From contig NZ_LSTV01000001.1 of assembly GCF_001644225.1 (NCBI RefSeq), positions 620,001 through 684,000 of the forward strand: a DNA stretch of 64,000 nucleotides, given 5' to 3'. Source of the stretch: Microbacterium oleivorans (GTDB lineage Bacteria; Actinomycetota; Actinomycetes; Actinomycetales; Microbacteriaceae). The notes beneath the pieces were generated by a model. That model had not been told where the DNA came from. It made no database searches and was given only the letters and a program-made list of their open reading frames with translations. Positions 9,198 to 19,188 of this stretch are shown piece after piece. Each line of letters opens with the position of its first letter. Within the stretch, counting starts at the first letter, position 1. The translations under genes were made by a program, and so were the position numbers.

Positions 9198-9650
9198 ATG
9201 ACGCTCACAGTCCGCACCGTGCTGCCGAAGAACGGCCCCGCCACCGCGATCGAGTTGACAGACGAACAGGTCGAGGCCCTCGGCGGCGGCAAGCGGGCCG
9301 CGGTCCGGGTGACGATCGCGGGGCGCACCGCGCGCCTGCGTCTCGGTGTGATGGGCGGGCGCAACCTGATCGGTATGTCGAAGGCGGCGCGCGCCGAGCT
9401 GGGGGTCGAGATCGGGGACGAGGTCGAGGCGACCATCGATCTCGACACCGACGAGCGGGAAGTCGACGTTCCGGACGACCTCGCGGCCGCCCTCGACGCG
9501 GAACCGCAGGTGCGCGCCGCGTTCGATGCGCTCGCGCCGTCGCGTCGCAAGGAGGTCGCTCGTTCCGTCGTCGACGCGAAGAAGTCGGAGACCCGCGAGA
9601 AGCGGATCGCCGCCGCGGTGGACTCCCTCCGTTCGCCCGCCAGCACCTGA
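9198..9650 (+). CDS. YdeI/OmpD-associated family protein with DUF1905 domain
   Basis: A 150-residue soluble protein. The first 95 residues form a beta-rich DUF1905 domain (GKRAAVRVTIAG, RLRLGVMGGRNLIGMSKAAR, then a DEVEATIDLD strand). The rest is the helical YdeI-like tail, with DALAPSRRKEVARSVVDAKKSETREKRI matching the family pattern SxRKExxxWIxxAKxxETRxKRI. The family has been linked to bacteriocin protection and envelope stress, but its biochemical function is unknown. It follows hisS by 32 bp, with its own promoter predicted. Confidence 0.85.
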   Translation: MTLTVRTVLPKNGPATAIELTDEQVEALGGGKRAAVRVTIAGRTARLRLGVMGGRNLIGMSKAARAELGVEIGDEVEATIDLDTDEREVDVPDDLAAALDAEPQVRAAFDALAPSRRKEVARSVVDAKKSETREKRIAAAVDSLRSPAST

Positions 9651-9692
9651 TCGCGCACGTCACCGCGACGTCGCCCGTCGTTCACCGGGGCG

Positions 9693-10580
9693 GTGTGGGA
9701 TGCGGTGGTGCCACGTTCCGCTCGGACTCCGTTCCCCGTCGCCGTTGCCGCCGCCGTCGTGGTCGTCGGCGCCGTCGTCCTCGGCACCCGGGTCGCGCTC
9801 GCGCGACAGGCGGCGATCGCGCGGCGGCGGATCGGCAAGCCGCTCGGTGACGCCGCCCCGACCGCCGACCGGGTCTGGCGGGCCGGACTCGGGGGCACGC
9901 CGCTCGAGCTGCTGCTGCTCGGCGATTCGATCGCGGCGGGTCTCGGGGCGCAGCACCGCAAGGAGACCCTCGGGGGACGCCTCGCGAAGGGTCTCGCAGG
10001 GGAGCTCGACCGGCCCGTGCGGCTGCGGACGGGGGCGGTCGTCGGTGCGGAATCGGCCGACCTCGCCGGCCAGATCGACGCGCTCCCGGCGGACTACCGT
10101 GCGGATGCCGCCGTCATCATCGTCGGCGGCAACGACGTGACGCACCGGGTGCCGGTCGCCGTGGCGGCGGCCCACCTCGCGGAGGCGATCCGCCGACTGC
10201 GCGCCGTCGGCACCGCCGTCGTGGTCGGCACGTGCCCCGACCTGGGCGCCCTCCGCGCCGTGCCGCAGCCGCTGCGCAGCATCGGCTCCCGTGCGTCGCA
10301 GCAGCTCGCCACGGCGCAGGCCGACCGGGCGCGCGCCGAGGGCGCCGGCGTGGTGTCGCTTCGTCGCGCGGTCGGTCCGTTCTTCCGGATCGACCCCGAC
10401 GGCATGTTCAGCCTCGATCGGTTCCACCCGAGCGCGCTGGGCTACCGGCGAACGGCCGAGGCGCTCCTGCCCGTCGTGCGCGACGCGATCACGCGCGGCG
10501 GCGCAGACGCAGCAACCGGTAGCCGCATCCCGCCAGCAGCACCCCGACCCCGATCGGCACCGACGGCCACGGCAGGGTGA
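9693..10580 (+). CDS. SGNH/GDSL-family hydrolase, membrane-anchored
   Basis: Predicted esterase or lipase of the SGNH fold, 295 residues. An N-terminal hydrophobic helix (about 13-33) is probably an uncleaved signal anchor. Catalytic block I is LLLGDSIAAGLG (Ser near residue 75), block III is IIVGGNDV and block V is DRFHPSALGYR with the catalytic Asp/His pair. Substrate unknown; cell-envelope lipids or acylated glycans are plausible for an outward-facing enzyme. Start GTG 9693 is tentative (GTG 9705 is an alternative). The last 92 bp overlap the convergent permease gene, and that low-complexity Pro/Arg tail looks like read-through beyond the core domain. Confidence 0.85.
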   Translation: MWDAVVPRSARTPFPVAVAAAVVVVGAVVLGTRVALARQAAIARRRIGKPLGDAAPTADRVWRAGLGGTPLELLLLGDSIAAGLGAQHRKETLGGRLAKGLAGELDRPVRLRTGAVVGAESADLAGQIDALPADYRADAAVIIVGGNDVTHRVPVAVAAAHLAEAIRRLRAVGTAVVVGTCPDLGALRAVPQPLRSIGSRASQQLATAQADRARAEGAGVVSLRRAVGPFFRIDPDGMFSLDRFHPSALGYRRTAEALLPVVRDAITRGGADAATGSRIPPAAPRPRSAPTATAG

Positions 10581-11736
10581 CGACGAGGACGACGCACCCG
10601 ACGCCGCCGACGAGCTGCAGGAACCGCGGGTACCGGCGGGCCGTGCCCCGCTGGCGGAACGCAGCGAGGTTGGCGACCGCGTAGTAGAGCAGCACGCCGA
10701 ACGACGAGAAGCCGATCGCGCCCCGGATGTCGCCGAGCGCGATGACGGCGACGACGATCAGGACGACCGCGACCTCGGCGTTCCGCGGCACCCGGTGACG
10801 CGCGTCCACGGCGGCGAGGATCCGGGGAAGGTCTCCCTCCCGCGCCATCGCGAAGGTGGTCCGTCCGACGCCGGCGATGAGGGCGAGCAGGGCGCCGAGG
10901 GATGCCGCGGCGGCACCGATCCGGACGACCGGAGCCGCGGCATCCCACCCTGCGGCCTCGACGGTGGCGACGAGCGGCGCAGTGGACGCGGCGAGCCCGT
11001 CGGGTCCGAGGGTGCGGAGGGCGACGACACCGATGACCGCGTACACGACGAGGGCGCCGCAGAAGGCGAGCACGACCGCCCGGGGGATCGTGCGGGCGGG
11101 GTCGCGCACCTCCTCGCCGAGGGTCGCGATGCGGGCGTAGCCGGCGAACGCGAAGAACAGCAGGCCCGCCGCCTGCAGGATGCCGAGGGGACCGGATCCG
11201 GCGATTCCGTCACCCCAGAGCGGACCGGGCGCGCTCGGTGCCGTGAAGCCCGCCACGGCGACGACGGTCAGCACGATCAGGACGACCGTGACGAGCACGC
11301 GTGTCAGCTGCGCCGTCCGCGTGATCCCGAAGAGGTTCACGGCGCCGAGCGCGAGGGCGGCGCCGGCGGCGACGGGTCGTTGCCACCCCGCGGGCGCGAC
11401 GTAGGCCGCGAAGGTCAGCGCCATCGCGGCGCAGCTGGCCGTCTTCCCGATGACGAAGCCCCAGCCGGCGAGGAAGCCCCACCACGGCCCCAGTTCCGCG
11501 CGCCCGTAGGCGTACACGCCGCCGGAGGTCGGATGGACGGCCGCGAGCTGCGCGGTCGAGGTCGCGTTGCCGAACGCGATGACGGCGGCCAGCGCCAGTC
11601 CGACGAGCAGCCCGGCGCCGGCGGCGGCCGCGGCGGGCGGGAAAGCGGCGAAGACGCCCGCGCCGATCATCGAGCCGAGACCGATGACGACGGCGTCGCC
11701 CAGACCGAGGCGGCGCGCCAGAGCGGGGGAGGACAC
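10489..11736 (-). CDS. APC-family amino acid permease
   Basis: A 415-residue integral membrane protein with about 12 hydrophobic segments. The helix-1 motif GLGSMIGAGVFAAFPPA is typical of the APC superfamily, and FAFAGYARIATLGEEVRDPARTIPRA matches the conserved helix-6 and loop region of amino-acid transporters. Substrate not deducible. The start is the GTG giving VSSPALARRLG, 6 nt after a TACGCT box; a longer frame would run into the divergent gntR promoter. It overlaps the 3' end of the GDSL gene. Confidence 0.85.
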   Translation of the reverse strand: MSSPALARRLGLGDAVVIGLGSMIGAGVFAAFPPAAAAAGAGLLVGLALAAVIAFGNATSTAQLAAVHPTSGGVYAYGRAELGPWWGFLAGWGFVIGKTASCAAMALTFAAYVAPAGWQRPVAAGAALALGAVNLFGITRTAQLTRVLVTVVLIVLTVVAVAGFTAPSAPGPLWGDGIAGSGPLGILQAAGLLFFAFAGYARIATLGEEVRDPARTIPRAVVLAFCGALVVYAVIGVVALRTLGPDGLAASTAPLVATVEAAGWDAAAPVVRIGAAAASLGALLALIAGVGRTTFAMAREGDLPRILAAVDARHRVPRNAEVAVVLIVVAVIALGDIRGAIGFSSFGVLLYYAVANLAAFRQRGTARRYPRFLQLVGGVGCVVLVVTLPWPSVPIGVGVLLAGCGYRLLRLRRRA

Positions 11737-11742
11737 GGCGCG

Positions 11743-11748
11743 AGCGTA
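11743..11748 (-). promoter_or_regulatory. -10 box of the APC permease gene (leaderless type)
   Basis: Minus-strand TACGCT, then CGCGCC (6 nt), then GTG at 11736. It is divergent from the gntR promoter about 40 bp away. Confidence 0.45.
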
Positions 11749-11779
11749 CCGGAGTGGCGCGAACACCCGACTAGTTCTA

Positions 11780-11792
11780 GTTGAGCTATAAT
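11780..11792 (+). promoter_or_regulatory. Consensus -10 TATAAT and possible operator of the gntR-DUF1648 pair
   Basis: TATAAT at 11787-11792 is a perfect -10 box in an otherwise very GC-rich sequence, followed by 6 nt and the ATG of gntR at 11799, so the mRNA is predicted to be leaderless. An imperfect palindrome TAGTTGAGCTA overlaps the upstream edge of the box. An autoregulatory GntR operator here is an inference. No -35 consensus is visible. Confidence 0.55.
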
Positions 11793-11798
11793 TACCGT

Positions 11799-12155
11799 AT
11801 GTTGATTCGGGTCGACCCACAGAGCACCGTTCCGCTGTTCGCGCAGATCGCCGCCGGGCTCCGCGCCGAGATCACCGGCGGCCGTCTCGCGGCGGGGGAG
11901 CGGCTGCCCGCCGCACGCGAAGTCGCCGAGGCGCTGCAGGTGAACCTCCACACGGTGCTGCACGCCTATCAGGACCTCCGCGACGAAGGCCTCATCGACC
12001 TCCGCCGCGGCCGCGGCGCCGTGGTCACCCCGGCCGGGGCGGACCTCGCGGGCCTGCGAGCCGAGATCGCGGCCCTGGTCGACAAATCCCGTGCCCTGGG
12101 CGTCTCGCCCGACACCCTGTCCGCTCTCGTCAAGGAGGCTGCTCGTGACCACTGA
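11799..12155 (+). CDS. GntR-family (YtrA subfamily) transcriptional regulator
   Basis: A 118-residue DNA-binding protein. The winged helix occupies residues 1-75: PQSTVPLFAQIAAGLRAEI, then GGRLAAGERLPAAREVAEAL as the recognition helix region, then NLHTVLHAYQDLRDEGLIDLR and the wing GRGAVVTPAG. The short C-terminal tail of about 40 residues, without a large ligand domain, is diagnostic of the YtrA subgroup, which usually represses a linked membrane protein operon. It overlaps the DUF1648 gene by 11 nt, so the two are co-expressed. The ATG at 11799 is set by the TATAAT box. Confidence 0.92.
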   Translation: MLIRVDPQSTVPLFAQIAAGLRAEITGGRLAAGERLPAAREVAEALQVNLHTVLHAYQDLRDEGLIDLRRGRGAVVTPAGADLAGLRAEIAALVDKSRALGVSPDTLSALVKEAARDH

Positions 12156-13155
12156 CACCCTGACCGTCGTCCGCCGCCGATTCACCCTCGTCGCCCTGGT
12201 GCTCCCCGCCGTCGTGATCCTCGTCGCGGTCGTCGCGCAGGTGCTGCTCCTCCCGGCGGCGCCCGCGGTCGTCGCGACCCACTGGGGGTGGACGGGGCAG
12301 CCCGACGGCTTCGCTCCCGCCTGGACCGTCCCGCTCGTCACCGCGCTCCTCGGCCTCGGGCTCCCCGCGACCCTCTTCGGAGCCAGCGTGGGCGGGCTGC
12401 GCCGCGGCGACCACGGCTTCGCCTACCGCCTCCTGGGAGCCGTCGCGTTCGGACTCGCCGTGCTCATCGGTGGCCTCGGCGTCGCGACCCTCGGCATCCA
12501 GGTCGGACGGGCGGAGGCGGACGCCGCTCTCCCCGTGCTGCTCCTGCCGGGCGTGCTCCTCGCCGCCGCTGCCGCGGGATCGATCGGCTGGGCCGTGCAA
12601 CCCCGCGTCCCGTGGCGTCCGACCCCGACGATGCCGACCGCCGAGGTGCCGGTCCGCGCGGGCGAGCGGGTCGTCTGGATGCAGGGGGTCAGCCTCGCCC
12701 GTGGGGGAGCCGTGGTCCTGTGGATCGCGTTCGCGATCGGATGCCTCGCCGTCCTGCCCGTCGTCTTCTTCGGCGACCTCGTCACGGCGATCATCTCCGG
12801 TCTGGTCGTCGTCGTGCTGTTCGTCGTCGTCGCCACGACCCTGCGCTTCCACGTGCGCGTCGACCCGGACGGCCTGACCGCCGTCTCGGCGGCGGGATGG
12901 CCGCGTGTGCACGTCCCGACGCAGGACATCGTCTCGGCAGAGGTCGTCCAGGTCTCGCCGTTCGGGGAGTTCGGCGGGTGGGGCATCCGCTGGCCCGGCG
13001 GCGGGCGCCAGGGCGTCGTGCTGCGCGCGGGCGAGGGGCTCGTGGTGCGCCGCAGCGACGGTCGCACCCTCACGGTCACCGTCGACGACGCGGCGACCGC
13101 GGCGGGGCTGCTGAGCGCCTACGCCGCGTTGACGCCGGCGCGCCGGGGCGATTGA
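12145..13155 (+). CDS. DUF1648-domain membrane protein
   Basis: A 336-residue membrane protein with about 5-6 hydrophobic segments (near 12-38, 54-75, 93-115, 132-150, 185-205, 208-230) and a C-terminal soluble beta-rich domain of about 100 residues. The PAAPAVVATHWGWTGQPDGF stretch after helix 1 matches the DUF1648 pattern (hxxHWxxxGxPDGxxP). The GTG start has an excellent AAGGAGG site 6 nt upstream, inside the gntR coding region. YtrA regulators commonly sit next to such proteins, which suggests envelope-stress or antibiotic-responsive control; the molecular function is unknown. Confidence 0.8.
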   Translation: MTTDTLTVVRRRFTLVALVLPAVVILVAVVAQVLLLPAAPAVVATHWGWTGQPDGFAPAWTVPLVTALLGLGLPATLFGASVGGLRRGDHGFAYRLLGAVAFGLAVLIGGLGVATLGIQVGRAEADAALPVLLLPGVLLAAAAAGSIGWAVQPRVPWRPTPTMPTAEVPVRAGERVVWMQGVSLARGGAVVLWIAFAIGCLAVLPVVFFGDLVTAIISGLVVVVLFVVVATTLRFHVRVDPDGLTAVSAAGWPRVHVPTQDIVSAEVVQVSPFGEFGGWGIRWPGGGRQGVVLRAGEGLVVRRSDGRTLTVTVDDAATAAGLLSAYAALTPARRGD

Positions 13156-13163
13156 GTGGCGGC

Positions 13164-15219
<2,056 letters not shown>

Positions 15220-15255
15220 CGCGCACCGCACAGACACCGACGAGAAGGGGGAGCC

Positions 15256-15762
15256 GTGGACAGACCATCGGCTCCCCCTTCCCGTGCGTCCCGGACCCCG
15301 CGCGGCGAGGATCGCACGCCCCGATCGGGCCGACGCGTCGACGTCCGCGACTGGGTCGGCGGCATCCGGATGTCGGGGTTCATGGGGATCATGCTCGGGC
15401 TCGTCGTGCTCGCGGCGTTCGTCCTCGTCCCGACGATCGGCACCTACGTCGACCAGCGGCAGCAGATCGCGGCGCTCACCCACGACGTCCAGGCCACGAA
15501 AGACGAGATCACGCAGCTGACGAGCGAGCGCGAACGGTGGCGCGACGAGGCCTACATCGTCGCCCAGGCCCGCGAACGGCTGTACTACCGGCGCCCCGGC
15601 GAAGTCGTGTACCTCGTCGCGGACGACCTCCCCACCGACCCGATCGAGCCCGCGCAGCGCCCGGTCAGCGACGACGTCCAGGAGACGCAGCGCGACTGGA
15701 TGACGCAGTTCCTGCGCTCCGTGACCGAGGCGGGACTCGCGAAGACCGTCGCCCCGGGCTGA
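15256..15762 (+). CDS. ftsB: FtsB/DivIC-type septum formation initiator protein
   Basis: Bitopic cell-division protein that bridges FtsL and FtsQ in the divisome. The 168 residues comprise a basic cytoplasmic N-terminus (1-38), one membrane helix (about 40-60, FMGIMLGLVVLAAFVLV), a coiled coil (about 65-100, DQRQQIAALTHDVQATKDEI), and the conserved ERLYYRRPGEVVYLV motif that defines DivIC/FtsB. The GTG start has a GAAGGGGGAG site. It lies 36 bp after eno, as in mycobacteria and streptomycetes. Confidence 0.9.
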   Translation: MDRPSAPPSRASRTPRGEDRTPRSGRRVDVRDWVGGIRMSGFMGIMLGLVVLAAFVLVPTIGTYVDQRQQIAALTHDVQATKDEITQLTSERERWRDEAYIVAQARERLYYRRPGEVVYLVADDLPTDPIEPAQRPVSDDVQETQRDWMTQFLRSVTEAGLAKTVAPG

Positions 15763-15789
15763 CGCCCAGCTCTCACGCGCGTCGCCCGG

Positions 15790-15795
15790 TACCCT
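15790..15795 (+). promoter_or_regulatory. -10 box of the DUF501 gene (leaderless type)
   Basis: TACCCT followed by TGACCG (6 nt) and the GTG at 15802; no Shine-Dalgarno sequence. Confidence 0.45.
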
Positions 15796-15801
15796 TGACC
15801 G

Positions 15802-16320
15802 GTGCCTCATCCGACACTCTCGCCCGCGTCAGCCGCCGATCACGACACCATGCGTGAGCAGCTGGGGCGCCCCATGCGCGGCGTGATCGGCATCGCGGCG
15901 CGATGCGTCTGCGGCAACCCGACGGTGGTGGCCACCGAACCGCGGCTGCCCGACGGCACCCCGTTCCCCACGTTCTACTACCTGACCCATCCGGGGGCGA
16001 CGGCCGCCATGTCGGCCCTCGAGGCGACCCAGGTGATGCGGGAGCTGAACGACGACCTCGCCGCCGACGAGGACCTCGCGGCGTCCTACGCCCGCGCCCA
16101 CGACGCCTATCTCGCCGACCGCGAGGTGCACGGTGCCGTCCCCGAGATCGCCGGCGTGTCCGCGGGCGGGATGCCGACCCGCGTGAAGTGCCTGCACGCC
16201 CTCGCCGCGCACTCGCTCGCCGCCGGTCCTGGAGTGAACCCGATCGGCGACATCGCCCTCGCGCGCGGCTCGTGGTCGCCGCAGCGGTGCACCTGCGCGA
16301 CGCCGAGGGTGACCGGATGA
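15802..16320 (+). CDS. DUF501 domain-containing protein
   Basis: A 172-residue soluble protein of unknown biochemical function, conserved next to ftsB across actinobacteria. Family hallmarks are IGIAARCVCGNPTVVATEPRL, FPTFYYLTHPGATAAMSALE, GMPTRVKCLHALAAHSLAAG and NPIGD. Conserved Cys and His residues (CVCG, KCLHAL, HSLA, CTCA at the C-terminus) could form a metal site, but this is inference. Its ATGA overlap with the downstream subtilase gene implies co-translation. Confidence 0.88.
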   Translation: MPHPTLSPASAADHDTMREQLGRPMRGVIGIAARCVCGNPTVVATEPRLPDGTPFPTFYYLTHPGATAAMSALEATQVMRELNDDLAADEDLAASYARAHDAYLADREVHGAVPEIAGVSAGGMPTRVKCLHALAAHSLAAGPGVNPIGDIALARGSWSPQRCTCATPRVTG

Positions 16321-17600
16321 GGGGAGTCCGCGCCCTCCTCGCCGCCGCCGTCGTCGCCGTCACGGCGGTGCTCACGGCGGCCGCGCCCGCCCCGTCGCCG
16401 ACGCCCCCGCCGGTCGATCCGGTGCGGAACATGGAGTACTGGCTGAAGGAGTACGGGATCTCCGACGCCTGGAAGACGACCAAGGGCGCCGGGACGACGA
16501 TCGCCGTCATCGACACGGGCATCGGCAAAGGCCCGAAGGAACTCGACGGTGCCGTCGTCGGGGGAGCCGACTTCTCGGGGGTGGGGAAGGCCGACGGCCG
16601 CACGCCCGTGGGCGACAGCGACCGGAACCACGGCAGCTGGGTCGCCTCCCTCGCCGCGGGCCGGGGGACGGCGGCCGACAAGGGCATGATCGGGGTGGCC
16701 CCGGAGGCCGATCTGCTGTCGCTCTCGATCGGCTTCGGCAGCTCGGCGAGCGTCCCGTTCGTCGATCAGGTCGCCGAGGCGATCCGGTGGGCGGTCGATC
16801 ACGGCGCCGACGTCATCAACCTCTCGTTCACGACGAACACCCTCGATTGGGACCGCTCGTGGGACGACGCCTTCCTCTACGCGTTCGACCACGACGTCGT
16901 GGTCGTCGTCGCCGCCGGCAACCGCGAGAGCGGCACCGAGGAGGTCGGCGCCCCCGCGACGATCCCGGGCGTCCTGACGGTGGGCGGCGTGGACCGGGAG
17001 GGACGCGCGAGTCGGACGGCCTCGACGCAGGGCATCGTCATCGGCATCTCGGCGCCGAGCGAGGAGCTGCTGGGTGTCTCCGCGAACGGCGACCTCGTCA
17101 TCTGGGACGGCACGAGCGGTGCGGCCCCCATCGTCGCCGGTGTCGCCGCCCTGGTGCGGTCGGCGCACCCCGAGCTGGATGCCGCGAACGTGATCAAGCG
17201 GATCATCGCCACCGCGACGCCGAGCGAGCGCGCGAAGAAGGTGCCCGACCCGCTGTACGGGTACGGCCTGATCAACGCCGCCAAGGCGGTCTCCGCTCCG
17301 GTGGCGAAGGTCTCGGCGAACCCGATGGGCGACCTCCGCGAGTGGATCCGGCTCTACCGTCGGGCCGAATCCACCCCGCAGACGAGCCCGACCCCGACCC
17401 CCTACACGGTGGCACCGCTGCCCGAGGCCGAGCCGCCGAGTTCGGCCGCGTCCCCCCTCCTGCCCAGCAGCGATTCGCTGCGCTACGGGACGGTGCCGCT
17501 GATCGTGGTCAGCCTGGGGACTATACTGATCGTGCTCGGGGTCACCGCTGCTGCCCGGCGCATCCGATCGGCGCGCACCCCGCGACCGCCGAGCCGTTGA
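16317..17600 (+). CDS. Secreted, C-terminally anchored S8 serine protease (subtilase, mycosin-like)
   Basis: A 427-residue subtilisin-fold protease. A signal peptide covers about residues 1-24, with cleavage after an AAA-AP region. The triad is Asp 66 (AVIDTGIG), His 105 (NHGSWVAS) and Ser 267 (DGTSGAAPIVAG), with oxyanion Asn 202 (AAGNRES). The tail is Pro/Thr-rich, then a membrane helix at about 395-417 (VPLIVVSLGTILIVLGVTAAA) and an Arg-rich cytoplasmic end: the layout of mycosins. No ESX genes are visible here. It overlaps DUF501 by 4 nt (ATGA), where other actinobacteria often have the exopolyphosphatase ppx. Confidence 0.9.
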   Translation: MRGVRALLAAAVVAVTAVLTAAAPAPSPTPPPVDPVRNMEYWLKEYGISDAWKTTKGAGTTIAVIDTGIGKGPKELDGAVVGGADFSGVGKADGRTPVGDSDRNHGSWVASLAAGRGTAADKGMIGVAPEADLLSLSIGFGSSASVPFVDQVAEAIRWAVDHGADVINLSFTTNTLDWDRSWDDAFLYAFDHDVVVVVAAGNRESGTEEVGAPATIPGVLTVGGVDREGRASRTASTQGIVIGISAPSEELLGVSANGDLVIWDGTSGAAPIVAGVAALVRSAHPELDAANVIKRIIATATPSERAKKVPDPLYGYGLINAAKAVSAPVAKVSANPMGDLREWIRLYRRAESTPQTSPTPTPYTVAPLPEAEPPSSAASPLLPSSDSLRYGTVPLIVVSLGTILIVLGVTAAARRIRSARTPRPPSR

Positions 17601-17620
17601 ATCAAGGAGTTCTTCCGACT

Positions 17621-19027
17621 GTGACTACCACTGTGCCCAAGATCCTGGTCGTCGGGGGCGGCTACGCCGGTTTCTACACCGCGTGGAAGCTCGAGAAGCA
17701 CCTCCGCAAGGGTGAGGCCGAGGTCACGATCGTCGACCCGCTTCCGTACATGACGTACCAGCCGTTCCTCCCCGAGGTCGCGGCGGGCGGCATCGAGGCC
17801 CGTCACGTCGTGGTCGGTCTGCGTCGCCACCTGAAGCGCACGCGCATCGTCATCGCCAAGGTCACCGGCATCGACCACGCCAGCAAGACGGCGACGATCA
17901 CGCCCGAGGTCGGCGAGCCGTGGCAGGAGCAGTACGACCAGATCGTCGTGACCGCCGGCGCCGTCTCGCGCACCTTCCCGATCCCCGGCATCGCCGAGAA
18001 CGCGATCGGCCTGAAGACGATCGAAGAGGCCGTCGCGATCCGCGACCGCATCCTCACGAACTTCGACCGGGCCGCGAACCTGCCTCCCGGGCCCGAGCGC
18101 GACCGTCTGCTCACGGTGGTCGTCGTCGGTGGCGGCTTCGCCGGCATCGAGGTGTTCGCCGAGACGCGCGCCTTCGCGAGCGCGCTGCTGAAGGACTACC
18201 CGACGATCTCGTTCGAGGAGACGCACTTCCACCTCATCGAGGCGATGGGGCGCATCATGCCCGAGGTGTCGCTCAAGACGAGCGAGTGGGTCCTCAAGGA
18301 CCTCGCCAAGCGCGGCGCCAACGTCCACCTCGACACCCAGGTCAAGGGCGCCGTCGACGGCAACGTCGAGCTCTCGACGGGCCAGGTGATCCCGACCGAT
18401 GTGATCATCTGGACCGCCGGTGTCATGGCGAACCCCACCGTCGTCCGCGGCAGCGACCTGCCCGTCGAGGAGCGGGGCCGTCTGCGCACGCGCGCCGACC
18501 TGCGGGTGGGCACGCCCGAAGAGGTCGTCGAGGGCGCCTGGGCCGCCGGTGACGTCTCCGCCGTCCCGGACCTCTCCGGCGGCGGTGTCGGCGGGTTCTG
18601 CGTCCCCAACGCCCAGCACGCGGTCCGTCAGGGCAAGCTGCTCGCCAAGAACGTCGTGGCCGTCCTGCGCGGCGAGGAGCCGAAGGAGTACTTCCACAAG
18701 AACCTCGGCGCCGTCGCGGGCCTGGGGCTCTACAACGGTGTCTTCCAGTCCGGCAAGATCGCCATCAAGGGGTTCTTCGCCTGGATCGCGCACCGCGGAT
18801 ACCACGGTCTCGCCATGCCGACCTTCGAGCGCAAGTTCCGCGTCGTCGGCGACTGGTGGCAGAACTTCTGGCTCGGCCGCGACAACGTCTCGATGGAGAC
18901 GCTGCAGAACCCCCGGTACGTCTTCGAGGAGTTCGCCGCGCGTCCGCGTCCGGCCGCCCCCGAGACCCCCGCGATCGACCCGAAGACGGTCGCCGCGGAG
19001 AAGACCGGCAAGGTCGCCGCGAGCTGA
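17621..19027 (+). CDS. ndh: Type II NADH:quinone oxidoreductase (NDH-2)
   Basis: Single-subunit, non-proton-pumping flavoprotein that passes electrons from NADH to menaquinone at the inner face of the membrane. The 468 residues contain two dinucleotide folds: FAD-binding VVGGGYAGFYTAWKLEK (about 10-26) and NADH-binding VVVGGGFAGIEVFAE (about 168-182). The quinone-site motif is near VPNAQHAVRQG and the FAD-contact motif is WAAGDVSAVP. The C-terminus has amphipathic membrane-binding segments and an Ala/Lys-rich tail. The GTG start has AAGGAG 11 nt upstream. It is terminated by a strong hairpin. Confidence 0.95.
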   Translation: MTTTVPKILVVGGGYAGFYTAWKLEKHLRKGEAEVTIVDPLPYMTYQPFLPEVAAGGIEARHVVVGLRRHLKRTRIVIAKVTGIDHASKTATITPEVGEPWQEQYDQIVVTAGAVSRTFPIPGIAENAIGLKTIEEAVAIRDRILTNFDRAANLPPGPERDRLLTVVVVGGGFAGIEVFAETRAFASALLKDYPTISFEETHFHLIEAMGRIMPEVSLKTSEWVLKDLAKRGANVHLDTQVKGAVDGNVELSTGQVIPTDVIIWTAGVMANPTVVRGSDLPVEERGRLRTRADLRVGTPEEVVEGAWAAGDVSAVPDLSGGGVGGFCVPNAQHAVRQGKLLAKNVVAVLRGEEPKEYFHKNLGAVAGLGLYNGVFQSGKIAIKGFFAWIAHRGYHGLAMPTFERKFRVVGDWWQNFWLGRDNVSMETLQNPRYVFEEFAARPRPAAPETPAIDPKTVAAEKTGKVAAS

Positions 19028-19040
19028 CCACGCGTCCGTG

Positions 19041-19080
19041 AGACCCCCGTTCCGGCTTCCGCCGGGGCGGGGGTCTTCTG
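19041..19080 (+). terminator. Intrinsic terminator after ndh
   Basis: Perfect arms AGACCCCCG (19041-19049) and CGGGGGTCT (19068-19076) with an inner GC stem, followed by a short T/C run. It separates ndh from the tRNA gene. Confidence 0.8.
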
Positions 19081-19104
19081 GTGTTCCGGGATACCCTGAC
19101 GGAG

Positions 19105-19177
19105 GCCCCCGTAGCCCAATGGCAGAGGCAGGCGACTTAAAATCGCTTCAGTCTGGGTTCGAGTCCCAGCGGGGGCA
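19105..19177 (+). tRNA. tRNA with anticodon UAA (Leu), short variable loop
   Basis: The cloverleaf folds cleanly: 7-bp acceptor stem GCCCCCG/CGGGGGC; U8 A9; D-stem GCC/GGC with GG in the loop; anticodon stem GGCGA/TCGCT with loop CTTAAAA (anticodon TAA at 19138-19140); T-stem CTGGG/CCCAG with loop TTCGAGT; discriminator A73; no encoded CCA. The anticodon reads UUA, so the nominal identity is leucine. The variable region is only 5 nt (TCAGT), whereas bacterial tRNA-Leu normally has a long class II arm. Amino-acid identity is therefore less certain than the tRNA call itself. Confidence 0.9.
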
Positions 19178-19188
19178 CGGCCATCCGG

